From Eubacteriaceae bacterium CHKCI004 (lineage in GTDB: Bacteria > Bacillota > Clostridia > Lachnospirales > Lachnospiraceae): a stretch of 64,000 nucleotides of DNA. The notes below the pieces were generated by a model. The model worked only from the letters and a program-made list of their open reading frames with translations. It was not told the DNA's origin and searched no databases. Of the stretch, positions 34,628 through 42,726 are shown one piece after another (position 1 is the first letter of the stretch; the number at the start of each line of letters is the position of its first letter). The translations under genes were made by a program, and so were the position numbers. The DNA is taken from the NCBI GenBank assembly GCA_900016875.1, contig FCNR01000072.1:23656-87655 (forward strand), read 5' to 3'.

Positions 34628-35065
34628 TTAATTGTCTGTGGTACCCAATTGGTTGATGGTATCTTCCACGTATTCTTTGCACAACTGAATGGCTTCGGCG
34701 CACTCGTCCAATTCTTCCCGGGTTAATGTGGTGGAATCTTCTCCGGGATATCTGGTAGAAAAATAGAAGCCGTTCACAGAATTGAGGGATGTTATCAACG
34801 TTTTTGACATGGGAAGTTCCATGTTATGGCGCAAAAAATTGCTTAAAACACGCAGATTGTGACTTCTGAGAGCGCGTTCTTTGATGTCGCTCTCGCTGTC
34901 ATTTTCTGGTTCGGCGTATTCTGCGATCAGATGTTTTAAATATCGTTCGCAGATACTCTGTGCCATGGCGCCCATTTCATTAAAAATCTGACCGTTGTCA
35001 TAGGCAAACATAAAATATGCGTAAGAATTATCCGCAAAATCTTTATATGTTCTCAGTTCTGCCAT
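34628..35065 (-). CDS. HEPN-domain protein, partner of the MNT nucleotidyltransferase
   Basis: 145 aa, all-helical. It has a HEPN pattern: an early helix with AQSICERYLKHLIAEY, then RALRSHNLRVLSNFL, and NGFYFSTRYPGEDS, the Tyr-Pro segment common to MNT-linked HEPN proteins. An R-x4-H string (Arg64-His69) fits the RX4-6H RNase motif in form, but its position is earlier than the usual late-helix site, so RNase activity is uncertain. It overlaps the upstream MNT gene by 13 nt and is translationally coupled. Together they look like an HEPN-MNT toxin-antitoxin-type pair (HEPN the putative RNase, MNT the antitoxin that AMPylates it in characterised systems). Alternatively they are a housekeeping kanamycin-nucleotidyltransferase-like two-subunit enzyme. 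Confidence 0.8.
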   Translation of the reverse strand: MAELRTYKDFADNSYAYFMFAYDNGQIFNEMGAMAQSICERYLKHLIAEYAEPENDSESDIKERALRSHNLRVLSNFLRHNMELPMSKTLITSLNSVNGFYFSTRYPGEDSTTLTREELDECAEAIQLCKEYVEDTINQLGTTDN

Positions 35066-35511
35066 AAAATCACCCCGTCTCGTTTGATCTTATTCAAAAA
35101 GAAATCATCATTTTTTGAAAACATTTCATCAGATACAATTTTTAAGTCCACATCTATGGGAATCTGTATATTTAATTCGGCTTTGATGTGGAGAATATCT
35201 TTAGTCGAAGGAATTTCTTTCACTACGACCAGTAAATCTATATCGCTTTCGTAACGTGACTGACTTCGGGCGCAGCTTCCGAATAAAATGATTTTCTGCA
35301 GAGAAAATCCGGTTTCCTTAATGATGGCGATACAGTTTTTAATGGCTTGGAGCTGTCTTGCCGATACCTGGCAGGATTTGTTTATGCCCTGCAGGCTCTC
35401 TTTTTTCATTTTATGATATAAAAGCATTGTTCTCACATCCCCGTCATAATTGTGTGTTCTGATATAAATTGCAGGTACTGTTTCTCTGTATGAGAAAGAG
35501 AGATTCGTCAT
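35053..35511 (-). CDS. MNT-type nucleotidyltransferase, partner of HEPN
   Basis: 152 aa if started at ATG 35511. The minimal nucleotidyltransferase motif GSX10DXD is intact (ILFGSCARSQ followed by RYESDIDLLVVV), and a third acidic residue is in PIDVDLKIV. In MntA-type antitoxins this domain transfers AMP to the HEPN partner. The start is uncertain: there is no RBS before 35511, and a good -10 (TATACT, minus strand about 35523-35518) would place the transcript start right at that ATG. ATG 35427, with an upstream GGGGAT, would give a 124-aa protein that still contains the whole domain. It diverges from topB with only ~150 bp between. Confidence 0.82.
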   Translation of the reverse strand: MTNLSFSYRETVPAIYIRTHNYDGDVRTMLLYHKMKKESLQGINKSCQVSARQLQAIKNCIAIIKETGFSLQKIILFGSCARSQSRYESDIDLLVVVKEIPSTKDILHIKAELNIQIPIDVDLKIVSDEMFSKNDDFFLNKIKRDGVILWQN

Positions 35512-35667
35512 GATAACAGTATACCATACACAAGAAAAAATGTATCACAAATATCAAAGTTCGTGTATAATGAAATAATGTTAAGGATGTGAGATATACT
35601 AGTGTACTGTATCAATCTGCGGAAAGTGAATGATGCGGCATACGAAAAAGAACAACGGAGAATAATA

Positions 35668-38600
35668 ATGAAAAGATTAGTATTAGCAGAGAAACCTTCT
35701 GTGGCAAGAGATATCGCCCGGGTTTTGGGCTGCAAAAAACAGACAAAGAATTATATAGAGGGCGATAAATACGTGGTCACCTGGGGGCTTGGGCATCTGG
35801 TGACGCTGGCGGACCCGGAGGGCTACGACAAGAAACTTAAGACCTGGCGGATGGAAGACCTGCCGATGATGCCGGAGCATCTGAAGCTGGTGGTGATTCC
35901 TCAGACCAGAGGACAGTTTCAGGCGGTGAAGAGCCAGATGGAACGCAAAGATATCTCTGAGGTGATCATCGCCACCGATGCCGGTCGGGAAGGTGAGCTG
36001 GTGGCGCGGTGGATTCTGGTGAAAGCCGGCTGCAAGAAACCGCTCAGGCGGCTGTGGATTTCCTCGGTGACAGATAAGGCCATCCGGGAGGGATTCGCTC
36101 ATCTGAAAGATGCAAAGAAATACGATAATCTTTACCGGGCGGCAGTAGCAAGGGCGGAGTCCGACTGGCTGGTGGGTATCAATGCCACCCGGGCGCTGAC
36201 CTGCAAATATAATGCGCAGCTTTCCTGTGGCCGGGTGCAGACTCCGACCCTTGCCATGATCGCGGCCAGAGAGGAAGAGATCCGGCATTTTGTGCCGAAG
36301 CCGTATTATGGTCTGCAGGCCCGGTGGAAGGGCGTTACATTTACATGGAAGGAAAAAGGCAGCAACAGCTCCTCTGTTTTCTCAAAAGAGTCGAGAGATA
36401 AGGCATATGACCGGGCGAAGAACAGCGATGGAAAGGTGATTTCCGTCAAAAAGACAAAGAAGAGTTCCCATCTTGACGGTTTGTATGACCTGACAACTCT
36501 GCAGAGGGACGCCAACCAGCGCTTCGGATTCTCTGCCAAGCAGACGCTGAATCTGATGCAGAGCCTTTATGAGCATCACAAGGTGCTGACTTATCCGAGA
36601 ACCGATTCCCGGTATCTGACTACCGATGTGGCGGAGACGCTTCGGGAGCGGGTGTCGGCGGTGGCCGTGGGCCCGTACCGGACCTACGCCAATACCATTC
36701 TCAAAGGAAAAATCAAGACCGGACCGTCTTTTGTCAATAACAAAAAGGTGTCCGACCACCACGCCATCATCCCGACAGAACAGCCGGTGATTCTGGCGCA
36801 GCTCTCAGTGGATGAACGGAAGATTTTTGATCTGGTGGCGCGGCGTTTTCTGGCAGTGCTGTATCCGGCTTATGAATATGAACAGACGGCGGTGACCGTG
36901 GACTGCGGCGGAGAGACGTTTGAGGTGAAAGGAAATGTACCGCTTCGCATGGGATATAAGGAAGTGCTCACGGATCAGGACGGCGAAGAAGAAGCCGTGC
37001 TTCCGGCGTGGACGGAAGGCGAGCGGCTGGGCAGCCCGGCCCTGAAACAGACCGAGGGCAAGACCAAACCGCCGGCGAGATTTACTGAAGGCACTCTCCT
37101 GCAGGCCATGGAGAATCCGGTAAAATATATGCAGAGCAAGGATAAAAATGCGGCGAAAACCCTGCAGGAGACCGGCGGTCTCGGCACCGTCGCCACCCGG
37201 GCGGACATTATCGATAAACTGTTCCGTTCCTTCCTCATTGAGAAAAAGGAAAATGAAATCCACATGACGGGCAAAGCAAAACAGCTTCTTAATCTGGTAC
37301 CGGAGGATCTGAAGAAACCGGAGCTTACGGCTCAGTGGGAGATGAAGCTGTCTAATATAGCGGCAGGAAAAATGAGGCAGAATACATTTATGAAGGAGAT
37401 CCGTTCCTACGCCACAGAGCTTACGGAAGAGATCAAAGGCGGTGAGGGCACCTTCCGCCACGACAACCTGACTAACAAGCACTGTCCTCAGTGCGGCAAG
37501 CGGCTGCTGGCTGTCAATGGAAAACAGGGTAAGATGCTCGTCTGCCAGGACAGAGAGTGTGGATATAAAGAGCGGGTTTCCCGTCTCACCAACGCACGGT
37601 GTCCGGTGTGTCATAAAAAGATGGAGCTCATCGGCCAGAAAGACAATCAGAAGTTTGTCTGCGTCTGCGGTCATAAAGAGTCCATGAAAGCATTCGAGGA
37701 GAGACGGAAACGGGAAGGAGCAGGCGTGTCGAAAAAGGATGTCCAGAATTATATGAAGAAAATGAAAAAAGAAGAAAAACAGCCGGTCAACAATGCGCTG
37801 GCGGACGCCCTTGCCAACATAAAACTGTGTCTGCTGCTGGCATTTGGAATCCTCTCGCTTATGACGGTGCGCACGGAAGCGGCGGATACGGCAGAAACAG
37901 CGGTCTGTGGGAGCAGCGCATCTGTCTCTGCTGCAGCGCAGAAAATAAATGGCGACGGACAGCAGGTTGCCCGCGCGTTTCCAACGGATATGGACGTACA
38001 GCCGTTGATTGCCCACTCCATCAATTACGGTACAGTAAATGTATATGCTGATTCTGCCCTGACACAGCAGATCGGGCAGGTGGATGGCGGCGGTCTCAGC
38101 CTCACTGCTTTCCGGGCGGAGAACGACGCCATATACGGTGACTATGTCAGCGGAGATGTCCAGGGCAGCGGATGGTTTTCTATCGATACCTTTGTGGAGA
38201 ATCCGGACTATGAACCAGTTTACGCCACAACCAGGGACGCCATGTATGCCTATACTGACAGCAGTTTTGATCAGGTGCGCGGCACCATCAAAAAATATAC
38301 AGGAATCATTGTGGTGAGCCGGGAAGGAAATAACCGGCAGGTGATTTACGAGACCAGCGACGGTTATGAGATGGGCTGGATGACAGGCGATGCGTTTTCT
38401 AATTGTCTGCTTTATGACGGACGGGAGAAACAGGCTCTTTCGGACGGTACCTATCTGTTTCAATGCGGTTATGCAGATGACGCCGATGGCGGCGCAGCCC
38501 TCGGAAGCCAGACCGGGCTTGCTGCTTATGATAGCTATACGCTGGAACTTACCTACGTTTCTGATAACGATTATTTTATAAAAAATACAGAGACAGGAGA

Positions 38601-39435
38601 GTATCTGTCTGTGAAGCGGGCATCCTCCGGGATGAACACGGCGGCTTCCAGCCAGGCGACTACTCCCGATGCAGCTTCTTCCGGCGATAATGCTTCCTGG
38701 ACGCCAGTCTGGACAGATGAGCCGGATGAGGAATATGGTCTGTTTCATTTTAACCGGAACACAGGTTCCTTTGCTATTCAGAGTACGGCCTGCCGCCTGT
38801 TTCTGGCACAAAATGAACAGAGAGAATTAATCTTGCTTGAAAACCGTCAGAGCGATGCCAGTCATTGGAGAGTCAGCGCTGTGGAAAAAACGCTGAATCG
38901 GGCGCAGCCGATGGTATTTACCCAGTATGATCCGCAGTGGTGCGGGACTCCGTATGGGGGAGGCGGAAGTATGGGAACGGCTGGCTGTGGTGTGCTGGCT
39001 GCCGTCAATGCGGTTTACGCGCTGTCCGGTCAGTATATGGATGTGATGGAACTGGCAGATTATGCGGTGGAGAAGAATTACCGGATTGTGGGCAGTGGTA
39101 CAGATGACGGAATCTTTAAAGCGGCGTGCCAGAAATTTGGCAGAAAATATAATTTTGCCTGGGACGGCAAAAGTGGAAGTATTGATATGCTGAAAGAAAA
39201 ACTGCAGGCCGGTGATGTGGCCATTGTTCATGTGGAAGGCCATTATGTGGTCATTGGCGCTTACAGTAAAAAGAGAGATAAATATCTTCTGCTGGATTCC
39301 AATTATCTGCCGAAACGTGCTACCAGCGCTTTTGGCGACTGGATATCCGTGGACCGGCTTCTTTCCGGCAGTCTTGAGGTGCAGAGCTTTTATTTCTATA
39401 AACTCAGGGACACGGATGGCGGAGCGATTTCATAG
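35668..39435 (+). CDS. topB: DNA topoisomerase III fused in frame to a secreted C39-like cysteine peptidase
   Basis: 1255 aa from ATG 35668 (GGAG 7 nt upstream). Residues 1 to about 717 are a complete type IA topoisomerase III: LAEKPSVARDIARVLG, Toprim TDAGREGE (about 103-110), active-site Tyr309 in YPRTDSRYL, and a zinc-ribbon tail (CPQCGKRL, CPVCHKKM, CVCGH) ending NNALADALANIKL, which is how TopB normally terminates. Instead of a stop, a hydrophobic signal-peptide-like segment follows (about 717-738, LCLLLAFGILSLM to RTEAAD). After it come ~515 residues of an exported protein: SH3-like and ricin-like beta domains, then a papain-fold C39-type domain with Cys1107 (GTAGCGVLAAV) and His1192 (EGHYVVIGAY). 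The usual length is about 700 aa. This is either a genuine gene fusion or a lost stop codon/assembly error. Confidence 0.85.
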   Translation: MKRLVLAEKPSVARDIARVLGCKKQTKNYIEGDKYVVTWGLGHLVTLADPEGYDKKLKTWRMEDLPMMPEHLKLVVIPQTRGQFQAVKSQMERKDISEVIIATDAGREGELVARWILVKAGCKKPLRRLWISSVTDKAIREGFAHLKDAKKYDNLYRAAVARAESDWLVGINATRALTCKYNAQLSCGRVQTPTLAMIAAREEEIRHFVPKPYYGLQARWKGVTFTWKEKGSNSSSVFSKESRDKAYDRAKNSDGKVISVKKTKKSSHLDGLYDLTTLQRDANQRFGFSAKQTLNLMQSLYEHHKVLTYPRTDSRYLTTDVAETLRERVSAVAVGPYRTYANTILKGKIKTGPSFVNNKKVSDHHAIIPTEQPVILAQLSVDERKIFDLVARRFLAVLYPAYEYEQTAVTVDCGGETFEVKGNVPLRMGYKEVLTDQDGEEEAVLPAWTEGERLGSPALKQTEGKTKPPARFTEGTLLQAMENPVKYMQSKDKNAAKTLQETGGLGTVATRADIIDKLFRSFLIEKKENEIHMTGKAKQLLNLVPEDLKKPELTAQWEMKLSNIAAGKMRQNTFMKEIRSYATELTEEIKGGEGTFRHDNLTNKHCPQCGKRLLAVNGKQGKMLVCQDRECGYKERVSRLTNARCPVCHKKMELIGQKDNQKFVCVCGHKESMKAFEERRKREGAGVSKKDVQNYMKKMKKEEKQPVNNALADALANIKLCLLLAFGILSLMTVRTEAADTAETAVCGSSASVSAAAQKINGDGQQVARAFPTDMDVQPLIAHSINYGTVNVYADSALTQQIGQVDGGGLSLTAFRAENDAIYGDYVSGDVQGSGWFSIDTFVENPDYEPVYATTRDAMYAYTDSSFDQVRGTIKKYTGIIVVSREGNNRQVIYETSDGYEMGWMTGDAFSNCLLYDGREKQALSDGTYLFQCGYADDADGGAALGSQTGLAAYDSYTLELTYVSDNDYFIKNTETGEYLSVKRASSGMNTAASSQATTPDAASSGDNASWTPVWTDEPDEEYGLFHFNRNTGSFAIQSTACRLFLAQNEQRELILLENRQSDASHWRVSAVEKTLNRAQPMVFTQYDPQWCGTPYGGGGSMGTAGCGVLAAVNAVYALSGQYMDVMELADYAVEKNYRIVGSGTDDGIFKAACQKFGRKYNFAWDGKSGSIDMLKEKLQAGDVAIVHVEGHYVVIGAYSKKRDKYLLLDSNYLPKRATSAFGDWISVDRLLSGSLEVQSFYFYKLRDTDGGAIS
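37817..39435 (+). other. Secreted-peptidase half of the topB fusion (signal segment, SH3/ricin-like domains, C39-like domain)
   Basis: In-frame segment beginning in IKLCLLLAFGILSLM with a signal-peptidase-like site TEA-AD. It then has SH3b-like repeats (NYGTVNVYADSALTQQIGQV), ricin-like strands (DGTYLFQCGYAD; YFIKNTETGEYLSVK; FAIQSTACRLFLAQN) and a bacteriocin-peptidase-like C39_2 domain (TQYDPQWCGTPYGGG, Cys1107, His1192, LLLDSN). Its own start codon appears to be missing. The nearest in-frame ATGs (37753, 37762) lack a well-placed RBS but could give a long n-region MKKMKKEEKQ. Such proteins are normally separate, exported and wall-associated. Confidence 0.75.
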
Positions 39436-39449
39436 AAAAGAGGAAAAGC

Positions 39450-41153
39450 ATGAATAAAATAGAAGAGCTGCGGCGCGTGCTGCAGAGAATCAATCATAAA
39501 AGCTATGGAATGTATAAAAACCTGGCAGGATCCTATGACTGCGGCAGGTACATGCTGCACATTGACCACGTGCAGGGAGATCCTTTTGCTTCTCCGTCCC
39601 GTCTGCGGTTTGAAATCAGGAAGAATAATCATGGTTTTCCGGAGGAATACTGGCAGGAAAAGCACCGGAAACTGGCGCTGGAAGATCAGGTGCTCCGGCG
39701 GTTCAACGGATTTTTGAGGAAAATGGACAGGGGAAACATGGGGTCTGGCAAAAGCGGGAGAATTACAACCTGCCGCACCGGACAAAAAGTGCTGGAGAGG
39801 ATTGCCGTAGTTTTCTCGGAAAATAAGATGGAACTTCGGTTTGAGATGGGATTTCCGGCCAGAGGCAGGAGTATCCTTGCTGATGAGATGATAAAACTTC
39901 TTTTTGATACGTTGCCAAAGCTGGCAGAGGGATGTTTGTTTTATAATAAATGGGACGCCAAAAGCCAGCAGAGACTGAAGGATGCGGTCTTTCTGGCGGA
40001 TGACCAGAAGGCGCTGCGGGAAGAACTGGAGAAAAGAAAGCTTGCCGCCTTTGTGGCGGACGGATCCGTTCTTCCACGGGAGAGCGGTATTTCTGATCTG
40101 CCTATGAAAGGGGCGGTGGCATTTCAGTCACCGGAGACATTGAGGACGCAGATTTGTCTTCCTCACAGAGGTGTCATCACCGGCATGGGGATTCCGGAAG
40201 GAATCACGGTCATTGTGGGCGGCGGTTACCACGGAAAATCTACATTGTTAAAGGCTTTGGAGCAGGGCGTTTATAATCACATTGCAGGGGACGGCAGAGA
40301 GTATGTTCTGTCCCGGGATTATGCCATGAAAATCCGGGCCGAAGACGGCAGAAGTGTTCTCCACTCAGATATTTCCATGTTTATCAATCATCTGCCAAAC
40401 GGACAGGATACTACGGATTTTTCTACGGAAAACGCCAGCGGAAGCACATCGCAGGCGGCCAATCTGGTGGAGGCGCTGGAAGCCGGATCCCGGTTGCTGC
40501 TTCTGGATGAAGATACATCCGCCACTAATTTTATGATACGGGACAAGGTGATGGCGCGTCTGGTGTCCGATGACCGGGAGCCGATCACGACGCTGCTGCG
40601 GCACATACGTTCACTTTATGAGCGTCACGGTGTTTCCTTTGTGATTGTGGTGGGGAGCTCCGGTGATTACCTGTCTGTGGCTGATCATGTGCTGCAGATG
40701 GATCGCTATGAGGTCAAGGATGTGACGGAGGCGGCCGGAATCATATGCCGGGAGGAGCGGATTGAAGGACAGTATCCGGCGGGCAGCCTGGATTTTCCGG
40801 ATTTTACCAGAGCATTGAAGCCGGCGGGCGCCGGACGGATGAAAATGAAAGCCATGGGAACCGATACGGTGATGATTGACCGGGATACGGTGGATGTGCG
40901 GTATCTGGAACAGCTGGCAGATGACGGACAGACGGTGGGGCTTGCCTATCTGATGGGATGGATTCTGGCAAACCAGCGGCAGAAAACCGCCATTACCAGC
41001 CTTCTTGACGACATGTACCGCCAGATAGAAAAGAAAGGATTACAGACTTTTATTCCACCAAATTATTCCTGTGGACATCCGGTTCTTCCAAGAAAGCAGG
41101 AATTGTTTGCCTGTCTGAACCGTTACCGGAAGGCAAAGATCGTCCGGGAGTGA
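39450..41153 (+). CDS. ABC-class ATPase (predicted P-loop ATPase, pfam09818-like)
   Basis: 567 aa, soluble. The N-terminal domain begins KIEELRRVLQRINHKSYGMY with LAGSYDCGRYMLHIDHVQGDPFASPS, the hallmark of the uncharacterised 'predicted ATPase of the ABC class' family. Walker A is GGGYHGKSTLLKAL (about residues 256-269), a signature-like SGSTSQAANLVEAL follows, and Walker B is LLLDEDTSATNFM. No membrane segment, so not a transporter subunit; relatives are suspected to act in nucleic-acid or translation-linked processes, without direct evidence here. It starts 14 bp after the topB fusion stop (AGAGGAAAAG RBS), so it is in the same transcript. Confidence 0.88.
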   Translation: MNKIEELRRVLQRINHKSYGMYKNLAGSYDCGRYMLHIDHVQGDPFASPSRLRFEIRKNNHGFPEEYWQEKHRKLALEDQVLRRFNGFLRKMDRGNMGSGKSGRITTCRTGQKVLERIAVVFSENKMELRFEMGFPARGRSILADEMIKLLFDTLPKLAEGCLFYNKWDAKSQQRLKDAVFLADDQKALREELEKRKLAAFVADGSVLPRESGISDLPMKGAVAFQSPETLRTQICLPHRGVITGMGIPEGITVIVGGGYHGKSTLLKALEQGVYNHIAGDGREYVLSRDYAMKIRAEDGRSVLHSDISMFINHLPNGQDTTDFSTENASGSTSQAANLVEALEAGSRLLLLDEDTSATNFMIRDKVMARLVSDDREPITTLLRHIRSLYERHGVSFVIVVGSSGDYLSVADHVLQMDRYEVKDVTEAAGIICREERIEGQYPAGSLDFPDFTRALKPAGAGRMKMKAMGTDTVMIDRDTVDVRYLEQLADDGQTVGLAYLMGWILANQRQKTAITSLLDDMYRQIEKKGLQTFIPPNYSCGHPVLPRKQELFACLNRYRKAKIVRE

Positions 41154-41280
41154 CAGAAGGTTTGCCGTGACGGAAAACGGTCAGGTGGAGCCAGCAGCAG
41201 CCACGTCGGTACAAAGAGAGTGTTCAGGCTGAGCAATAACAGCAAATAATTTAGATATTAATTCAGGGAGGGTTATGAGA

Positions 41281-42540
41281 ATGAAAACAACAGCAGTAAG
41301 AATTCACGGAGTCAGAGATCTGAGAATGGATACCTTTGAATTGCCTGAAATACGGGAAGATGAGATTCTGGCGCGAATCGTGACGGACAGTCTCTGTCTG
41401 TCCACTTACAAGGTGGCGCAGAAAGGTTCTGCTCATAAGAAGCTGCCGGAGAATCTGGAAGAGAATCCGGTGATCATGGGACATGAGTTCTGCGGCGTTA
41501 TCGAGAAGGTGGGAGAAAAATGGAAAGATAAATACCAGCCGGGAGATAAGTTTGTGGCGCAGCCTAATCTGGGGAGAGCCGATACATTTTCTCTGGGATA
41601 TTCCTTCCCGTATGTAGGCGGAGAATCCACCTATAGTGTCATTATGAATGAAGCCATTGAGAAGGGATGCCTTCTGCCATACAAGGGAGATACTTTCTTT
41701 GAGGGGGCCATGGCGGAGCCGCTGTCCTGTGTGATCGCCGGATTCAAGGCAAACTTCCATCTGCGTGACAGGAATGATTATGATTATGTGATGGGAATCA
41801 GGGAAGGCGGAAATATGGCTATCATCGGCGGAACAGGCCCGATGGGATCTCTCGCCATTGACCTGGCTGTTCACGGAGAACGCCGGCCGGGCCTTTTGGT
41901 GGTGGCAGGAAGAAATGAGGAGAAGCTGAACCGTCTGAGAAAGCTTTATCCTGAGGAAGAAGCCGGGAAAAACGGTGTTCGTCTCGTGTACTATAATACC
42001 AGCGGGCAGGAGGATTTCAGCCCGGCCATGCGTCAGTATACCGATGGCAAAGGTTTTGACGATGTGTTTGTGATGGTGGCTGACGAAAAGGTGGTCAACC
42101 AGAGCGAAAAGCTGCTGGGCTGGGACGGATGTCTGAATTTCTTTGCGGGACCGATCGACGCGGGCTTTACTGCGCCGGTGAATTTCTATAATATTCATTA
42201 TAATGCGACTCATTATGTCGGAACCAGCGGGAGCAACACTCAGGATATGATCGATGCGGTGAAACTTATTGAAAACAAAACGGTCAGCGTAGGTAAGATC
42301 GCTACCCATGTGATGGGTCTGGACGCTGTCTGCGACACGGTTCTTCAGCTGCCGTCCATTCCGGGAGGTAAGAAAATCTGCTATTCCGGCAAGTCTTATC
42401 CGCTGACCGCTGTGGACGCCTTTGGAGAAAAATGTGGACAGTTTGAGAAAGAACTGGCTGCAATTGTGGATAAAAACGGCGGCGTATGGAGTTTGGAAGC
42501 GGAGAGATATTTCCTGGAGAATGCAACCGATATTCAATAG
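41281..42540 (+). CDS. Zinc-type alcohol dehydrogenase, L-sorbose-1-phosphate-reductase-like
   Basis: 419 aa from ATG 41281; GGGAGGG lies 8 nt upstream, while ATG 41275 is too close. MDR-family dehydrogenase: GHEFCGVIEKVG (zinc/GroES-like domain), EPLSCVIAGF, and a Rossmann motif GGTGPMGSLAIDLA. The N terminus (TAVRIHGVRDLRMDTFELPE; VTDSLCLSTYKVA) closely resembles L-sorbose-1-phosphate reductase (SorE), which makes glucitol-6-phosphate from sorbose-1-phosphate with NADPH. No sorbose PTS or regulator is adjacent, so the real substrate is unproven. About 130 bp separate it from the ABC ATPase; no clear terminator is seen on either side. Confidence 0.8.
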   Translation: MKTTAVRIHGVRDLRMDTFELPEIREDEILARIVTDSLCLSTYKVAQKGSAHKKLPENLEENPVIMGHEFCGVIEKVGEKWKDKYQPGDKFVAQPNLGRADTFSLGYSFPYVGGESTYSVIMNEAIEKGCLLPYKGDTFFEGAMAEPLSCVIAGFKANFHLRDRNDYDYVMGIREGGNMAIIGGTGPMGSLAIDLAVHGERRPGLLVVAGRNEEKLNRLRKLYPEEEAGKNGVRLVYYNTSGQEDFSPAMRQYTDGKGFDDVFVMVADEKVVNQSEKLLGWDGCLNFFAGPIDAGFTAPVNFYNIHYNATHYVGTSGSNTQDMIDAVKLIENKTVSVGKIATHVMGLDAVCDTVLQLPSIPGGKKICYSGKSYPLTAVDAFGEKCGQFEKELAAIVDKNGGVWSLEAERYFLENATDIQ

Positions 42541-42637
42541 AAATGTGACAATAAAGGGTCAATATATGTAGTTTTTGTGAAGAATGTTGAGTTTTCCGAA
42601 ACAAAATGATAAAGTAGAAGAAATTTTTGTATGAATT

Positions 42638-42661
42638 GCCGTATAATAATAAAATTACGGC
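42638..42661 (+). promoter_or_regulatory. Inverted repeat around a TATAAT box upstream of the foldase lipoprotein gene
   Basis: GCCGTA (42638-42643)/TACGGC (42656-42661) flanks TATAAT (42642-42647). No good -35 is visible at the normal distance, so this may be a regulated promoter/operator or simply a small terminator-like hairpin of the previous gene. Confidence 0.35.
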
Positions 42662-42726
42662 TTTGAAACTGGATGGCAGAGGTCAGGATAGCCTGACAAA
42701 AAGATTTTTAATAAGGAGTTTAATTT

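Noticed and set aside
36805..38811. 668-codon open frame on the minus strand
   Set aside because: It is antisense to the topB fusion, has no RBS or family motifs, and follows codon-bias shadowing. Similar long antisense frames over fhs, metG, lysS and the ADP-ribosylglycohydrolase gene were dismissed for the same reason.
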